From NCBI RefSeq assembly GCF_001704275.1, contig NZ_CP011533.1, positions 6,076,001 through 6,140,000 on the forward strand: a stretch of 64,000 nucleotides of DNA, in the 5' to 3' direction. The notes beneath the pieces are model-generated. The model saw only the letters and a program-made list of their open reading frames with translations, searched no databases and had not been told where the DNA came from. Below are positions 63,946 to 64,000 of this stretch, one piece after another (the stretch's first letter is position 1; each line of letters begins with the position of its first letter). This DNA is from Streptomyces noursei ATCC 11455. GTDB taxonomy: Bacteria; Actinomycetota; Actinomycetes; Streptomycetales; Streptomycetaceae. A program made the translations under genes and the position numbers.

Positions 63946-64000
63946 TCAGGCCCGCGCCCGACGCGCCCTCAGCTCCCGCGCACCGGCCACCACCAGCACC
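63946..64000 (-). CDS. Possible C-terminal end of a gene leaving the window
   Basis: On the minus strand the last bases read VLVVAGARELRARRARA-stop with a TGA at 63948-63946. The composition fits a Streptomyces coding end (helix followed by basic tail). Only 17 codons are visible, so the product cannot be named and the call is tentative. Confidence 0.35.
   Translation of the reverse strand, partial: VLVVAGARELRARRARA

Overview
The window is chromosomal DNA from a Streptomyces or a very close relative. The evidence is very high GC, many GTG starts (and one TTG), dense GTGA/ATGA overlaps, and a gene order that I recall from the S. coelicolor core chromosome around ssbB, the chitosan operon csnR-K, malQ, asd and sodF. 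All names come from reading translations and from memory of families; no search was run.

Left part (1-10.9 kb, mostly plus strand). The tail of an HNH nuclease gene lies beyond the 3' end of a tRNA-Arg(TCT). Then come the overlapping dynamin-like GTPase pair dynA/dynB, a repeat-filled spacer with two DnaA-box-like sites and three phased tandem arrays (9, 14 and 13 nt periods), ssbB, an LAETG-anchored thioester-domain surface protein, ettA, a hotdog thioesterase and a conserved hypothetical.

10.9-18.3 kb (minus) is an ABC system with one LolD/MacB-type ATPase and two giant FtsX-type permeases. 18.5-29.5 kb (minus) holds a truncated globin and then a signalling cluster. In transcription order the cluster is GlnX-like membrane sensor, GlnH-like binding protein, coiled-coil protein, PknG-like kinase with zinc ribbon and C-terminal repeats, PP2C phosphatase, a protein that appears to have lost its von Willebrand A domain, and an FHA protein. 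A FadR/GntR regulator diverges from it.

31-38 kb (minus) is csnR-csnE-csnF-csnG-csnH-csnK: a ROK repressor, an ABC importer, a GH4 glycosidase and a kinase for chitosan oligosaccharides. It is followed by a small secreted protein, an MscS channel, an HNH protein, a GH84 secreted enzyme and malQ.

47-52 kb (plus) carries an acyl-ACP desaturase behind a triple operator, then an EamA exporter, a LysR regulator and allantoicase. The two promoters flanking the LysR gene share a conserved module with identical internal spacing. 52-64 kb (mostly minus) has two PepN aminopeptidases, a DUF1203 protein, asd, an AbiEi-like protein, a Rv2466c-like DsbA-family oxidoreductase, sodF with a nickel-type operator, and an amino-acid permease.

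The strongest candidates for new biology are the phased repeat arrays plus DnaA-like boxes in front of ssbB, the twin LysR operators, the vWA-less member of the kinase/phosphatase/FHA cluster, and several small in-frame palindromic insertions in coding genes.
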